Below, piece by piece: positions 7,301-16,871 of a stretch of DNA of 64,000 nt. Origin of the DNA: JAVBMU01 sp031551755 (GTDB taxonomy: Bacteria; Actinomycetota; Actinomycetes; Actinomycetales; Cellulomonadaceae); NCBI GenBank assembly GCA_031551755.1, contig JAVBNE010000096.1:1-64000 (forward strand), written 5' to 3'. The stretch's first letter is position 1, and every line of letters starts with the position of its first letter. The position numbers and the translations under genes were made by a program. The notes below the pieces were generated by a model. The model saw only the letters and a program-made list of their open reading frames with translations, had not been told where the DNA came from and ran no database searches.

Positions 7301-8641
7301 TCATGCTCGAGTGTGTCCGTCGCCGTGCACAATCCACTTGGTCGTTGTCAACTCGGCCAAACCCATCGGCCCTCGCGCGTGGAGCTTTTGAGTGGAAATA
7401 CCTATCTCAGCACCCAGCCCAAACTGCCCGCCATCGGTAAAACGAGTCGAAGCATTCACCATGATTGCGGCCGAATCCAACTCCGCGACGAAACGCTCGG
7501 ATGCGGCCAAATTGGCTGTGACGATCGCCTCCGTGTGTCCGGAACTCCATGCCCTGATGTGTTCGATGGCGGCGTCGAGATCCGGAACTACACGCACGGC
7601 CATCTCGGGTCCCAGATACTCCCGCGCCCAGTCCTCCTCGGTCGCGGGCACCACCCGCATACCGGCCGGGGCGGACGCTGCCGTCGCCTCGTCGCCATGG
7701 ACACGAACGCCTGCCGCATCAAGCGCAGCCAGGGCTGCCGACAGGAAGCCCGGCACCGCCGACTGGTGCACCAGCAGGGTCTCGGCGGCGTTACAGACCC
7801 CAACCCGCTGGGTCTTCGAGTTCACCAGGATGTCAATCGCCATCGCAGGGTCGGCCGAGGCATCGACATAGACATGGCAGTTGCCCACGCCCGTCTCGAT
7901 CACCGGCACCGTCGCCTCCTGCACGACCGTCGCGATCAGATCCGCACCACCTCGCGGCACCAAGACGTCCACCAGCCCCCGGGAGTGCATCAGCGCCACT
8001 GCACCCGCACGTCCCCAACGGTCGATCGACTGCACCAGATCGGCCGGCAGCCCCACTCCGGCCAGGGCGCGCCCGAGCACGTCCACGATGACCTCATTGG
8101 AGGCGCGGGCCGCACTCCCACCCCGCAGGATGACGGCGTTGCCGCTCTTGAGCGCCAGTCCGGCGGCATCCACGGTGACATTGGGTCGCGCCTCGTAGAT
8201 CATGCCGACGACCCCCATGGGCACCCGGACCTGCCGCAGCCTCAAACCGTTGGGCAAGGTCGACCCACGCACAACCTCACCTACCGGGTCAGGCAGTGCG
8301 GCCAACTCCCTCAACGCATCGGCGATCGCCGCGATCCGATCAGGGGTCAGCGTCAGCCGATCGAGCAGGCCGACAGCCATGCCACCTGCCCGTTCACGCT
8401 CCACGTCCTCGGCATTCGCGGCGACGATCTCGTCGCCAGCCGCCACCAGGGCATCCGCCAACGCGTCCAGGGCGGCGTCCTTGGCCGCGCGCGTGGCCGT
8501 GGCCAGTGCCCGGGCCGCGGTCTTCGCGCGCTGCGCGACGGCGCGCACCTGCGCGGTGGGGTCATCTTCCGCGAGCGAACGAGCCTCCTCACCGACCCCA
8601 GCAGCCACCGTCCCGGTCGGGTCTCGATCAAGCGCAGTCAT
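7301..8641 (-). CDS. proA: Gamma-glutamyl phosphate reductase ProA
   Basis: The 446-residue aldehyde-dehydrogenase-fold enzyme reduces gamma-glutamyl phosphate to glutamate semialdehyde with NADPH, the second step of proline synthesis. Visible motifs are the cofactor-binding VGMIYEARPNVTVDAAGLAL, the catalytic cysteine in RVGVCNAAETLLVH (about residue 280) and the C-terminal FGLGAEIGISTQKLHARGPM. It lies 59 nt downstream of proB on the same strand. The first ~40 residues are a variable acidic extension. Confidence 0.95.
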   Translation of the reverse strand: MTALDRDPTGTVAAGVGEEARSLAEDDPTAQVRAVAQRAKTAARALATATRAAKDAALDALADALVAAGDEIVAANAEDVERERAGGMAVGLLDRLTLTPDRIAAIADALRELAALPDPVGEVVRGSTLPNGLRLRQVRVPMGVVGMIYEARPNVTVDAAGLALKSGNAVILRGGSAARASNEVIVDVLGRALAGVGLPADLVQSIDRWGRAGAVALMHSRGLVDVLVPRGGADLIATVVQEATVPVIETGVGNCHVYVDASADPAMAIDILVNSKTQRVGVCNAAETLLVHQSAVPGFLSAALAALDAAGVRVHGDEATAASAPAGMRVVPATEEDWAREYLGPEMAVRVVPDLDAAIEHIRAWSSGHTEAIVTANLAASERFVAELDSAAIMVNASTRFTDGGQFGLGAEIGISTQKLHARGPMGLAELTTTKWIVHGDGHTRA

Positions 8642-8700
8642 TCCCCGAGCCTACGTCGGTCCCTCTGGCGACGCGGGACCGCCCACATCCCGGCGGCCCG

Positions 8701-9837
8701 TCATCGCTCGGTCTTGCGCAGGAGCACCAGGTCGTCCCGGTGCACGATCTCCCGGTCGTAGCCCTCTCCCAGATCAGCCCGTAGATCATGCGTCGACCGG
8801 CCGAGCAGACCGGGGAGCTCCGCCGAGTCGAAGGCGACGAGACCCCGGGCGATCACTCGCCCATCAGGATCGGCCAACTCCACCGGATCACCGGCGTCGA
8901 ATGTGCCCTCCACACCCGTCACACCCGCTGGAAGCAGCGACGCCCGCCCCCCCAGGACCGCGCGCGCTGCCCCCTCATCCAGCAGGAGTCGGCCGTTCGT
9001 CAACGCCGCGTGGGCCAGCCACAGCCGCCTGCGCGACGTCCGCTTGCCTGTGGCCGCGAACCAGGTGCCCACGACATTCCCGGCCAGGGCGGCTCGGGCG
9101 TTGGCGGCACTCGTGAGAACCACAGGGATACCCGTACCAGTCGCGATGGCCACCGACTCCAGTTTGGTCACCATGCCACCCGTTCCGACCGCGCTCCCCC
9201 GGCTAGTCACCTCGATCCCATCAATGTCGGCCGCTGACCGGACCTCCCGGATCTGCTGGGTACCCGATCGCGACGGTGGCCCGTCGTACAGGCCGTCGAC
9301 GTCGGTCAGGAGCACCATCGCATCCGCCCGGACCAGGTGGGAGACCAACGCCGCCAGCCGGTCGTTGTCCCCGAAACGCAGTTCCTCGGTGGCCACGGCG
9401 TCGTTCTCGTTCACGATGGGGACCACCCCCAGATCGAGGAGGCGTTCCAGCGACCGCTGCGCATTGCGATAGTGCCCACGACGCACGGTGTCTTCGGCTG
9501 TCAGCAGGACCTGCCCCACCCGAAGGCCGTGCTCGTTGAACGCCTCCGCGTAGCGCGCGATCAGCAGACCCTGACCCACCGAGGCGGCGGCCTGTGCGGT
9601 CGCGAGATCCTGCGGGCGACCGGGCAGGTTCAACGGGCCGATGCCAGCCGCGATCGCGCCGGAGGTCACCAAGACGACCTGCATTCCTGCCCGGCGACGT
9701 TCGGACAGCACCTCCACGAGGCCACGCAACGCGGCCAGATCAAGGTGACCATCGGGCGCGGTGAGAGAGGAGGACCCGATCTTGACCACGACGCGGGCGG
9801 CTTGGGCGAGGCCGGAGCGGCCGGACAACGGGTTCAC
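8701..9837 (-). CDS. proB: Glutamate 5-kinase ProB
   Basis: The enzyme phosphorylates glutamate in the first step of proline synthesis. The amino acid kinase domain starts VVVKIGSSSL and includes VTSGAIAAGIGPL, VPIVNENDAV and GTGGMVTKLESV. A C-terminal PUA domain covers about the last 85 residues (RVIARGLVAFDSAELPGLLG). I prefer the GTG at 9837 (VNPLSGRSGLAQAARVVVKI, 378 residues); a GTG at 9864 would add nine residues. Neither has a strong Shine-Dalgarno, which is the main uncertainty. It lies between obgE and proA in the usual order. Confidence 0.93.
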   Translation of the reverse strand: MNPLSGRSGLAQAARVVVKIGSSSLTAPDGHLDLAALRGLVEVLSERRRAGMQVVLVTSGAIAAGIGPLNLPGRPQDLATAQAAASVGQGLLIARYAEAFNEHGLRVGQVLLTAEDTVRRGHYRNAQRSLERLLDLGVVPIVNENDAVATEELRFGDNDRLAALVSHLVRADAMVLLTDVDGLYDGPPSRSGTQQIREVRSAADIDGIEVTSRGSAVGTGGMVTKLESVAIATGTGIPVVLTSAANARAALAGNVVGTWFAATGKRTSRRRLWLAHAALTNGRLLLDEGAARAVLGGRASLLPAGVTGVEGTFDAGDPVELADPDGRVIARGLVAFDSAELPGLLGRSTHDLRADLGEGYDREIVHRDDLVLLRKTER

Positions 9838-9927
9838 CCCACCATCATCGCGGCGCGGTCCCACACGGTGCCCGTTGTGTCAGTAAGTGGGCGCACCGGC
9901 CCGCGAACGTCAACCGCAGCGGTGACG

Positions 9928-11445
9928 TCAGTCCTTCGCCGGGTCCGTCCAGGTGCCGGCTTCGCGTTCGGTCCACAGCTCCTGACGCGCCTCGGTCTTC
10001 GCGTCCATCCGGTCCCGGTACTCGCGACGCTTTTCCGCCCGAGTGGGCCGGTGGTGATCGTCCAGTCGCAGGTCGGACCCGCGCGGGCCACCCAGCAGCT
10101 CCGAGCCGGTCAGCAGCGTCGGCTCCCAATCGAAGACGACCGCATCGTGATCCGGGCCGATGCGCACTTCGGCGCCAGCCGTGGCACCGGCCTCGAAGAG
10201 CTTCTCCTCGACCCCCACCCGGGCCAGCCGATCCGCCAGATAGCCCACGGCCTCATCGTTTGCGAAGTCGGTCTGCCGCACCCAGCGCTCAGGCTTGGCC
10301 CCCCGGACGGAGTAGTACTCGCCGTCGGCAGACCGCTTGCGGGTCACCGTGAACCCGGCATCGTCGATCGCGCGGGGCCGCAGGACCACCCGGGCAGGCT
10401 CTGCCGGAGGGGCCTCCAGACGCGCCTTCTCAACGCGCTCCGCGATGGCGAACGTCAGCGGACGCAGGCCCTCATGGCTGGCCGCGGAGATCTCAAACAC
10501 GGGCAGTCCCCGGGCCTCGAGTTCCGGTCTGACCAACTCGGCGAGCTCGCGCGCCTCGGGCACGTCGACCTTGTTGAGCACCACGACCCTCGGCCGCTCC
10601 ATCAACGGAACACGGCCGCCCTCAACCAGATCACCGGCGTAGGCCGCCATCTCGGTCTCGATCACGTCGAGGTCGGTGATCGGGTCGCGCCCCGGCTCCA
10701 GCGTCGCGCAGTCCAACACGTGCACGATCACCGCAGTGCGCTCGATATGGCGCAAGAACTCCAGCCCCAGGCCCTTGCCGTCACTGGCCCCCGGGATCAG
10801 CCCTGGAACATCGGCGACCGTGAATCGGGCGCTGCCTGCCTGGACGACTCCGAGGTTCGGGATCAGGGTCGTGAACGGGTACTCGGCGATCTTGGGCCGA
10901 GCCGCCGAGATGGCCGCGATGAGCGATGACTTGCCCGCGCTGGGGAACCCGACCAACGCCACATCGGCAATCGTCTTGAGCTCCAACACGATGTCACGCT
11001 CTTCACCGGGCTCTCCCAACAGCGCGAATCCGGGAGCCTTGCGCCGGGGTGAGGAGAGCGCCGCGTTGCCGAGGCCACCCCGGCCACCGGCCGCTGCCAC
11101 GAACTCGGCGCCGTCACCCACCAGGTCGGCCAGGATCGTGCCGTCGGTGTCCTTGACCACGGTGCCATCGGGCACGCGCAGGACCAGGTCGGCCCCCTGA
11201 GCGCCGGATCTATCGTCGCCCATTCCCTGAGTCCCCGACGGAGCGTGCCGGTGCGGCGAGTGGTGGAACTCCAACAAGGTGGTGGTCTGGGCGTCAACGA
11301 CCAGCCGGACCGTTCCGCCGTCCCCACCGTTGCCGCCGTCCGGACCTGCGAGCGGCTTGAACTTCTCCCGGCGGATCGAGGCGCAACCGTTGCCGCCGTC
11401 CCCGCCCGACACGTGCAAGACGACGCGATCAACGAAGCTGGCCAT
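9928..11445 (-). CDS. obgE: GTPase ObgE/CgtA
   Basis: The 505-residue GTPase of ribosome assembly and stress control starts at an ATG at 11445 (MASFVDRVVLHVSGGDGGNG). It has the glycine-rich Obg fold (residues 1-160), a G domain with GFPSAGKSSLIAAIS (P-loop) and FTVADVPGLIPGAS (G3, DxPG), NKVD (G4), and an OCT domain (about 350-430) plus a charged tail typical of actinobacteria. An ATG at 11493 would place the first codons inside the terminator hairpin at 11492-11524 and is rejected. Confidence 0.96.
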   Translation of the reverse strand: MASFVDRVVLHVSGGDGGNGCASIRREKFKPLAGPDGGNGGDGGTVRLVVDAQTTTLLEFHHSPHRHAPSGTQGMGDDRSGAQGADLVLRVPDGTVVKDTDGTILADLVGDGAEFVAAAGGRGGLGNAALSSPRRKAPGFALLGEPGEERDIVLELKTIADVALVGFPSAGKSSLIAAISAARPKIAEYPFTTLIPNLGVVQAGSARFTVADVPGLIPGASDGKGLGLEFLRHIERTAVIVHVLDCATLEPGRDPITDLDVIETEMAAYAGDLVEGGRVPLMERPRVVVLNKVDVPEARELAELVRPELEARGLPVFEISAASHEGLRPLTFAIAERVEKARLEAPPAEPARVVLRPRAIDDAGFTVTRKRSADGEYYSVRGAKPERWVRQTDFANDEAVGYLADRLARVGVEEKLFEAGATAGAEVRIGPDHDAVVFDWEPTLLTGSELLGGPRGSDLRLDDHHRPTRAEKRREYRDRMDAKTEARQELWTEREAGTWTDPAKD

Positions 11446-11491
11446 CGGAAATCCTCTCCTGGTCCGGGTACGCGGATGCCGCGCGAACAGC

Positions 11492-11524
11492 ACGAGGGGC
11501 GCACCCGGACGGTGCGCCCCTCGT
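11492..11524 (-). terminator. Strong hairpin between rpmA and obgE
   Basis: A perfect 14-bp stem (ACGAGGGGCGCACC and its complement) with a 5-nt loop lies 18 nt after the rpmA stop. There is no clear T-run (GCTGTTC follows on the minus strand). It is likely to reduce or end transcription of rplU-rpmA, so obgE may be partly uncoupled from the ribosomal protein genes. Confidence 0.7.
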
Positions 11525-11541
11525 CATGCAGTGTGAGTGGC

Positions 11542-11799
11542 TCAGGCCTCGACGGTCACGATGTCGACGACCCGGCGCCCGCGGCGCGTGCCGAACCGCA
11601 CGGCACCGGCCGCACGTGCGAAGAGCGTGTCGTCGTTGCCACGACCGACGTTCTCTCCGGGGTGGAAGTGGGTGCCACGCTGGCGAACGATGATCTCGCC
11701 GGCCTTGACGACCTGACCACCGTAGCGCTTGACGCCGAGGCGCTGGGCGTTGGAATCGCGACCGTTGCGCGAGGAGCTCGCGCCCTTCTTATGTGCCAT
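11542..11799 (-). CDS. rpmA: 50S ribosomal protein bL27
   Basis: The 85-residue protein starts MAHKKGASSSRNGRDSNAQR and has VKAGEIIVRQRGTHFHPGEN, both diagnostic of L27, whose N-terminal tail reaches the peptidyl transferase centre. Length is normal. It follows rplU by 65 nt and is followed by a strong hairpin. Confidence 0.97.
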   Translation of the reverse strand: MAHKKGASSSRNGRDSNAQRLGVKRYGGQVVKAGEIIVRQRGTHFHPGENVGRGNDDTLFARAAGAVRFGTRRGRRVVDIVTVEA

Positions 11800-11864
11800 G
11801 GCGAACCTGCTTTCGTTGGGAGGGAAGTGGGTGGGCGGCTGGCGGACTCCGGTCCGCTGCTGCG

Positions 11865-12185
11865 CTACTTGATGCCGGTGACCTTCAGGCGGGTCAGCTT
11901 CTGGCGGTGACCCTGGCGCTTGCGGTAGCCGGTCTTGTTCTTGTACTTGAGGATCGTGATCTTCGGACCCTTCTCGGCCCGGACTACCTCCGCTGTGACC
12001 TTCACCTTGGCGAGCTTGGCCGCGTCGGTGGTCACCTTCTCCCCGTCCACCAGCAACAGAGCGGGCAGCTCCACCGACTCACCGACGGGCGCCGACACCC
12101 GGTCAACCACCAGGATGTCGCCAACCGACACCTTCTCCTGTCGACCGCCGGCCTTCACGATTGCGTACACCACGTTGCTGCTCAT
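11865..12185 (-). CDS. rplU: 50S ribosomal protein bL21
   Basis: The 106-residue protein runs from an ATG at 12185 (MSSNVVYAIVKAGGRQEKVS) and ends with the family's KNKTGYRKRQGHRQ and LTRLKVTGIK. A longer open frame upstream is discarded because L21 always starts with this YAIVKAGGRQ strand. It is the first gene of the rplU-rpmA unit and diverges from the methyltransferase gene at 12397. Confidence 0.97.
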   Translation of the reverse strand: MSSNVVYAIVKAGGRQEKVSVGDILVVDRVSAPVGESVELPALLLVDGEKVTTDAAKLAKVKVTAEVVRAEKGPKITILKYKNKTGYRKRQGHRQKLTRLKVTGIK

Positions 12186-12396
12186 CTCTGTCGTCTTGGC
12201 GTGCTCATCACGGCCTTGTTCACCGGCTTGGTTACTTGGGACGCCGCGGCGTGCAAGTGCAGTGGACCGTGGGCACACGGGACCAGCGCACCATGGGCGC
12301 GCCGACGTCCAAGCGTACGGGCAGGCGTGGTCTCGGTCAAACCATGCCTGCCGGACGCCAATAGTTCTACGCTGGAAAAGCCGGGAGGTGAGACAT
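12186..12396. promoter_or_regulatory. Divergent control region between rplU and a methyltransferase gene
   Basis: This 211-bp gene-free stretch must contain the promoter and 5' leader of rplU (minus strand) and the promoter of the methyltransferase gene (plus strand), whose ribosome site GGGAGGTG is at 12383-12390. I could not place convincing -10 and -35 boxes. Confidence 0.4.
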
Positions 12397-13023
12397 ATGA
12401 ATCGCCGAGGTTCCCCAGATTCGCCACCCGCACCGCGAGCAGACCGGGTGGCCGCGGCTTTCGCCGCGACGGACCGCCGCCTTTTCCTACCCCGCATGCT
12501 GTGGTTCTACGCCACCCAGGACCGTCCCTTGTCGATCGGCCACGGACAGACGAACTCGCAGCCCTCAACCGTGGCGGCGATGTTGCGGCTCCTCGACGTA
12601 CCTGCTGGTTCCCGGGTGCTGGACGTCGGTTCGGGCTCTGGGTGGACAACGGCGCTCCTGGCCGTTCTCGTGGGGCCGGGCGGCCAGGTGACAGGGGTCG
12701 AGCGGGAACCCGAACTCGCCGCGTGGGGTGCGGCGAACCTCGCCCGCTGGGCCACCCGCGTGACCGTGCCAATCGGCTCAGCGAGCATCGAAACGGCCAA
12801 CCGCAGCGTGTTGGGTCACCCCATCACTGGCGGATACGACCGGATACTCGTCTCAGCCTCCGCTGATGACGTCCCCGGCGCACTCGTTGAACAACTCGCT
12901 GACCCCGGTCGCATGGTGATGCCGGTGCGGCACACGATGGTCGTCGTGGACCGCACCGGCTCCCATGTGGAGCTCAGTGAGCACGGGGCCTACACCTTCG
13001 TCCCGCTGATCGAGGGCAGCTAG
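12397..13023 (+). CDS. Protein-L-isoaspartate O-methyltransferase-like protein
   Basis: The 208-residue protein starts at an ATG at 12397 behind GGGAGGTG. It has the PCMT-type substrate loop SIGHGQTNSQPSTVAAML and the SAM-binding motif VLDVGSGSGWTTALLA (residues ~75-90), followed by GVEREPELA. PCMT enzymes methylate isoaspartyl residues in damaged proteins, but actinobacterial members are diverse and the true substrate here is not shown. Its stop overlaps the rne stop by 3 nt on the opposite strand. Confidence 0.82.
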   Translation: MNRRGSPDSPPAPRADRVAAAFAATDRRLFLPRMLWFYATQDRPLSIGHGQTNSQPSTVAAMLRLLDVPAGSRVLDVGSGSGWTTALLAVLVGPGGQVTGVEREPELAAWGAANLARWATRVTVPIGSASIETANRSVLGHPITGGYDRILVSASADDVPGALVEQLADPGRMVMPVRHTMVVVDRTGSHVELSEHGAYTFVPLIEGS

Positions 13024-16000
13024 GGCGTAGCCGGGTCCACTAGGTCACTCGGTTCCGTCACTTCGTCCGGCGTTGCCACCATCGCCGAGTCTTCGGCACC
13101 GGAGTCGGCTCCAGGAAAGGAGGCACCCGTAGCCGGATCGGCATCCTCCGGATCGACTCCGGGGACCGGGTCGAGCGACCGAGTGGCCGAGCCGTCGGCA
13201 GTCGCGTCGACGGTCGGGGCCTCGGTAACACCCTCGACGGGTGCGGCCTCGACCAGGGGTTCGACGAGGACGGCAGCCGCGGTGTCTTCCGGCACGACGA
13301 GCTCCGCTTCGGCTGTCACCGCACTCGGCATGCCCATGTCGCCCGACTCTGCGTCGTTGTCATGCGCATGGGCGGCCGCGGCCGCGATCGTCGCCAGGGT
13401 GGCCTTGACTGCCTCGCGAGCCTCCGAGGATGGGTCCGGCAGCACGGACATCGCCGCAGCGGGAGCGACCGGAGGTGTTTCCTTGGCCGCCGCTCGCTTC
13501 CGCCGGGACCGAGATTTACTCGATGTCTCGGCGTTTCCGGCGGACTCCCCCCCTGCCCCGCCCGACTTCTCGATCGGGGAGGTGTGCACGATGAACCCTC
13601 GGCCGTTGCAGTGTTCGCACGTCTCGCTGAACGCCTCGACGAGCCCTTGACCCACCCGCTTGCGGGTCATCTGGACAAGTCCGAGGGAAGTCACCTCGGC
13701 GACCTGGTGCCGGGTCCGGTCCCGACCCAGGCATTCGACGAGCCGGCGCAGCACGAGATCGCGGTTCGACTCCAGGACCATGTCGATGAAGTCGATCACG
13801 ATGATCCCACCGATATCTCGCAACCGGAGCTGGCGGACGATCTCCTCGGCCGCCTCCAGGTTGTTCCGGGTCACCGTCTCCTCCAGCGTGCCGCCGGAGC
13901 CGGTGAACTTTCCGGTGTTCACGTCGATGACCGTCATGGCCTCGGTCCGGTCGATCACCAGCGACCCGCCCGACGGCAGCCAAACCTTGCGGTCCATCCC
14001 CTTGGCCAGCTGCTCATCCACGCGGTGGGCAGTGAAAAGGTCCACCTCTAACGTCCAGCGGGAGACACGTTCACGCAGGTCGGGAGCGAGTTCGCCGACG
14101 TACGTCGAGATCTCCTCCCACGCACCCGCGCCCTGGACGACCAGTGAGGTGAAGTCGTCGTTGAAGATGTCACGCACCACACGGATGGCGAGGTCGGGCT
14201 CGCCCTGCAACAGCGCGGGCGCCGACGCAGACTTCGCCTTCTTCTCGATCGCGGCCCACTGCGTCTGCAACCGCTCGACATCGGCGCGCAGTTCGTCTTC
14301 GCTCGCACCCTCGGCCGCGGTCCGCACGATAACTCCCGCGCCGTCCGGGACGACGTCGCGCAACACCTTCTTCAGGCGCGCACGTTCATTGTCGGGGAGC
14401 TTGCGAGAGATACCGGTCATGCCGCCACCGGGCACCAGGACCAGGTATCGGCCAGCCAATGTGATCTGCGACGTCAGCCGGGCGCCCTTGTGTCCGATCG
14501 GGTCCTTCGTGACCTGGACCAGAACGGAGTCGCCGGATTTCAGTGCCTGTTCGATGCGCCGGGGCTGACCTTCCAGCCCGGCGGCATCCCAGTTCACCTC
14601 GCCCGCATAGAGCACGGCGTTGCGACCCTTCCCGACGTCGATGAACGCGGCTTCCATGCTCGGCAGCACATTCTGGACCCGGCCGAGGTAAACGTTGCCC
14701 GCCATCGCGGCCTGCGACTGCTGGGAGACGTAGTGCTCCACCAGGACGCCGTCTTCCAGGACGCCGATCTGGGTGCGCCCGTCGAGTTCGCGCACGACCA
14801 TAGACCGCTCGACCGCCTCCCGGCGGGCCAGGAACTCGGCCTCCGTGATGATCTGCCGACGCCGGCCCGCGTCGCGCCCCTCACGTCGGCGCTGCCGCTT
14901 TGCCTCCAGCCGTGTCGACCCCTTGAGGGCGGTGACTTCGTCGGATCGCGCCCGACCGCGCCCGCCCTCAGCGGACTCCCCCCGGCCACTACGCCTACGC
15001 CGCCGACGCCGACGACCCGATCCACCGCCGTCCTCCTCGTCGCCGAGGTCGCTGGCGTCATCCATGGCGTCGGCGGAATCGTCCGAGTCGACGTTTTCCT
15101 CCGCACCCTCCACGGCCGCATCCTCGCGGCCGCCGTCCCGGCGCCGGCCACGCCCGCCCCTGCGCCGCCGACGACGGGGACCGTCATCCAACTCCGAACC
15201 GTCCTCGTCAGACACCGTCGCCAACTCGTCGGTCTCGACATAGTCCTCTGGACCGAATTCGTCCAAGAAGAGCTCGGCGCCCTCGGCGGTCAGCTCCGCC
15301 TCGATCACCTCGATCTCCTTCACGGCGCCCCGGTCATCGACCGACATGTCCTCAAAGGTCACCGGCTCGACAACAGGCAGCACCAAGTCAACCGATTCCG
15401 TGATGGATTCGTCCTGACGGCCACGGTGATTCGACAGTGCCGGTTGGTCGGAAGCCTCGGCATCGTTCGAGGGCTGAGGCGGCCCGGCAGGCGACTGCGC
15501 ACGGCGCGATCGGCGTGGCGCTGCAGCCGGGTCCGGGGCCTGGAAGAGCAAGGCTGTGGTCGCCAATCGAGGCGGGCTCGCCGTCCTAGGTGCTTCGGCC
15601 GGTTCCGCCACAGGCATCGGCGCCGCCGGCACCTCGGCCGGAGCTGCGTTGGCAGCCTGAGCCGCCGCCGTCGATCGGGTGGCTCGCGTCCGCTTGGGCT
15701 TGGTGACCGGTTCAACGACATCCGATGCGACCGGCTCAACCACGACCGGTTGGGCGACCGGCTCGGGGGCCGGCGGTACGGTCTCGGCGGAAGCCGCGTC
15801 GGCGGCCGGAGCCGCCGCTCGGGAACTGCGACGTGGGGCGCCGCTCTTGCGCCCGGACTCGCGAGCGACCATCTGCTCGTCGAGGGCGGCGATCACCCCG
15901 GACACGTCCGTCACCTGCTCAGAGGCTTTCGCGCTCGCCCGTGTACGACGTTTGGGCACGGTCTCGGTCACTTCCGGATCCGGAGCAACCACATCGGCCA

Positions 16001-16517
16001 GACTCAATCCGAACTCAGACAGCACATCCAGCACCGGGCGCCGACCCGCCGCCTGTTCAGTGGAGGCAGGTTCGGCGGCGGCCCCAGGCTCCGCGACGGT
16101 TTCCACGAGGGCTGAGGTCGCGAGGACCGGTGTCTCGGGGACCGCAGGCGCCGAATCGGCAACCGGAGCCTCGGTATCTGCTGGTGCCTCGACAGCAACC
16201 GCCTCAGACACTGGGCGCGTAGCGCGCCGAGAACGCCGCACTGGCTTCTCCGTCCGAGCCGCGGCTCCTGGGGCGGCCAGGGTGGACCCAGGGGTCAACG
16301 CCGCGCCTGAGGCGACCGTTCGCGTGTCGGAGGCGCGCTCGCCCGCAGTCTCGGACGTCGGGTCTGGTTCGACCGTGGGCGTCATCGGCTCCGACGGCGG
16401 CGCGGCCACCCGAGTCACCCTGCGAGACCCAGGGCGACGCGTCCGCCCTGCCCCTTTGGCTGCTGTTGTGTCCTGCGACTCCTGGCCGGGGGTGCTATTC
16501 GGGGTATCGAGCGTCAC
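13020..16517 (-). CDS. rne: Ribonuclease E/G family endoribonuclease
   Basis: The 1165-residue protein starts at a GTG at 16517 preceded by CAGGAG; upstream ATGs lack this. Residues 1 to about 570 are a disordered Ala/Pro/Glu-rich region ending in acidic stretches and Arg-rich clusters. The catalytic core follows: an S1 domain from about 579 (RTQIGVLEDGVLVEHYVSQQ), the DNase-I-like site with catalytic Asp in TVIDVNTGKFTG (about 864) and IIVIDFIDM (about 907), and the Zn-link CEHCNGRG (about 969). A further ~180 acidic residues end the protein. A central catalytic domain with disordered arms on both sides is the actinobacterial layout. It processes rRNA and degrades mRNA. It lies upstream of rplU on the same strand, with the convergent methyltransferase gene between them. 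Confidence 0.95.
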   Translation of the reverse strand: MTLDTPNSTPGQESQDTTAAKGAGRTRRPGSRRVTRVAAPPSEPMTPTVEPDPTSETAGERASDTRTVASGAALTPGSTLAAPGAAARTEKPVRRSRRATRPVSEAVAVEAPADTEAPVADSAPAVPETPVLATSALVETVAEPGAAAEPASTEQAAGRRPVLDVLSEFGLSLADVVAPDPEVTETVPKRRTRASAKASEQVTDVSGVIAALDEQMVARESGRKSGAPRRSSRAAAPAADAASAETVPPAPEPVAQPVVVEPVASDVVEPVTKPKRTRATRSTAAAQAANAAPAEVPAAPMPVAEPAEAPRTASPPRLATTALLFQAPDPAAAPRRSRRAQSPAGPPQPSNDAEASDQPALSNHRGRQDESITESVDLVLPVVEPVTFEDMSVDDRGAVKEIEVIEAELTAEGAELFLDEFGPEDYVETDELATVSDEDGSELDDGPRRRRRRGGRGRRRDGGREDAAVEGAEENVDSDDSADAMDDASDLGDEEDGGGSGRRRRRRRRSGRGESAEGGRGRARSDEVTALKGSTRLEAKRQRRREGRDAGRRRQIITEAEFLARREAVERSMVVRELDGRTQIGVLEDGVLVEHYVSQQSQAAMAGNVYLGRVQNVLPSMEAAFIDVGKGRNAVLYAGEVNWDAAGLEGQPRRIEQALKSGDSVLVQVTKDPIGHKGARLTSQITLAGRYLVLVPGGGMTGISRKLPDNERARLKKVLRDVVPDGAGVIVRTAAEGASEDELRADVERLQTQWAAIEKKAKSASAPALLQGEPDLAIRVVRDIFNDDFTSLVVQGAGAWEEISTYVGELAPDLRERVSRWTLEVDLFTAHRVDEQLAKGMDRKVWLPSGGSLVIDRTEAMTVIDVNTGKFTGSGGTLEETVTRNNLEAAEEIVRQLRLRDIGGIIVIDFIDMVLESNRDLVLRRLVECLGRDRTRHQVAEVTSLGLVQMTRKRVGQGLVEAFSETCEHCNGRGFIVHTSPIEKSGGAGGESAGNAETSSKSRSRRKRAAAKETPPVAPAAAMSVLPDPSSEAREAVKATLATIAAAAAHAHDNDAESGDMGMPSAVTAEAELVVPEDTAAAVLVEPLVEAAPVEGVTEAPTVDATADGSATRSLDPVPGVDPEDADPATGASFPGADSGAEDSAMVATPDEVTEPSDLVDPATP

Positions 16518-16655
16518 GTGGGTGCTCCTGAAGACCCTGCAACTGCTCGCATCTGGCAGTCTCGGGCGGTCGGTCGTCACTGGGCGACGTCTGGGACGTG
16601 CCCGTAACGGAAGTCTCGGGGTGCCGCGACGAGGCGGTCGGCGCGGGCGCCCGCC

Positions 16656-16689
16656 TTGTCGAACATCGACCGTTGTCGAACATCGACCG
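16656..16689. repeat. Two perfect tandem 17-bp repeats
   Basis: TTGTCGAACATCGACCG occurs twice head to tail (16656-16672 and 16673-16689) about 140 bp upstream of the rne start. The unit holds the near-palindrome TCGAACATCGA. A protein-binding repeat or a chance duplication are both possible. Confidence 0.85.
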
Positions 16690-16787
16690 GCGGCGCTCCG
16701 CGAGCCGGTGACCGGACCGCGCGAACACATCTGCGCCGGGCGGCGATGCGAAGCCGCCAGACCTTGTCAGTATCGCACAGGACATCC

Positions 16788-16819
16788 CCGAGGTGTCTGG
16801 CAGCAGCCAGACACCTCGG
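16788..16819. repeat. 13-bp perfect inverted repeat with 6-nt loop
   Basis: CCGAGGTGTCTGG, a CAGCAG loop and CCAGACACCTCGG form a perfect stem. No T-run follows on either strand, so it is not a standard intrinsic terminator. It may be an operator, an RNA element of the rne leader, or a block between the divergent rne and cydA promoters. Confidence 0.8.
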
Positions 16820-16871
16820 AAGAACGCAGGGAATCGGCACCGCACGACCAGGACCAAGGTCCCGATTGTGT

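Noticed and set aside
9865..10129. Short frames opposite and between proB and obgE
   Set aside because: They are shadows of the obgE C-terminal region.
14490..16115. Long open frames antisense to rne (541 and 427 codons)
   Set aside because: They are shadow frames caused by the GC-rich, repetitive Ala/Pro/Glu codons of RNase E; no domain or ribosome site.
16788..16819. Perfect hairpin as an intrinsic terminator
   Set aside because: No T-run on either strand, and it lies upstream of, not downstream of, both neighbouring genes.
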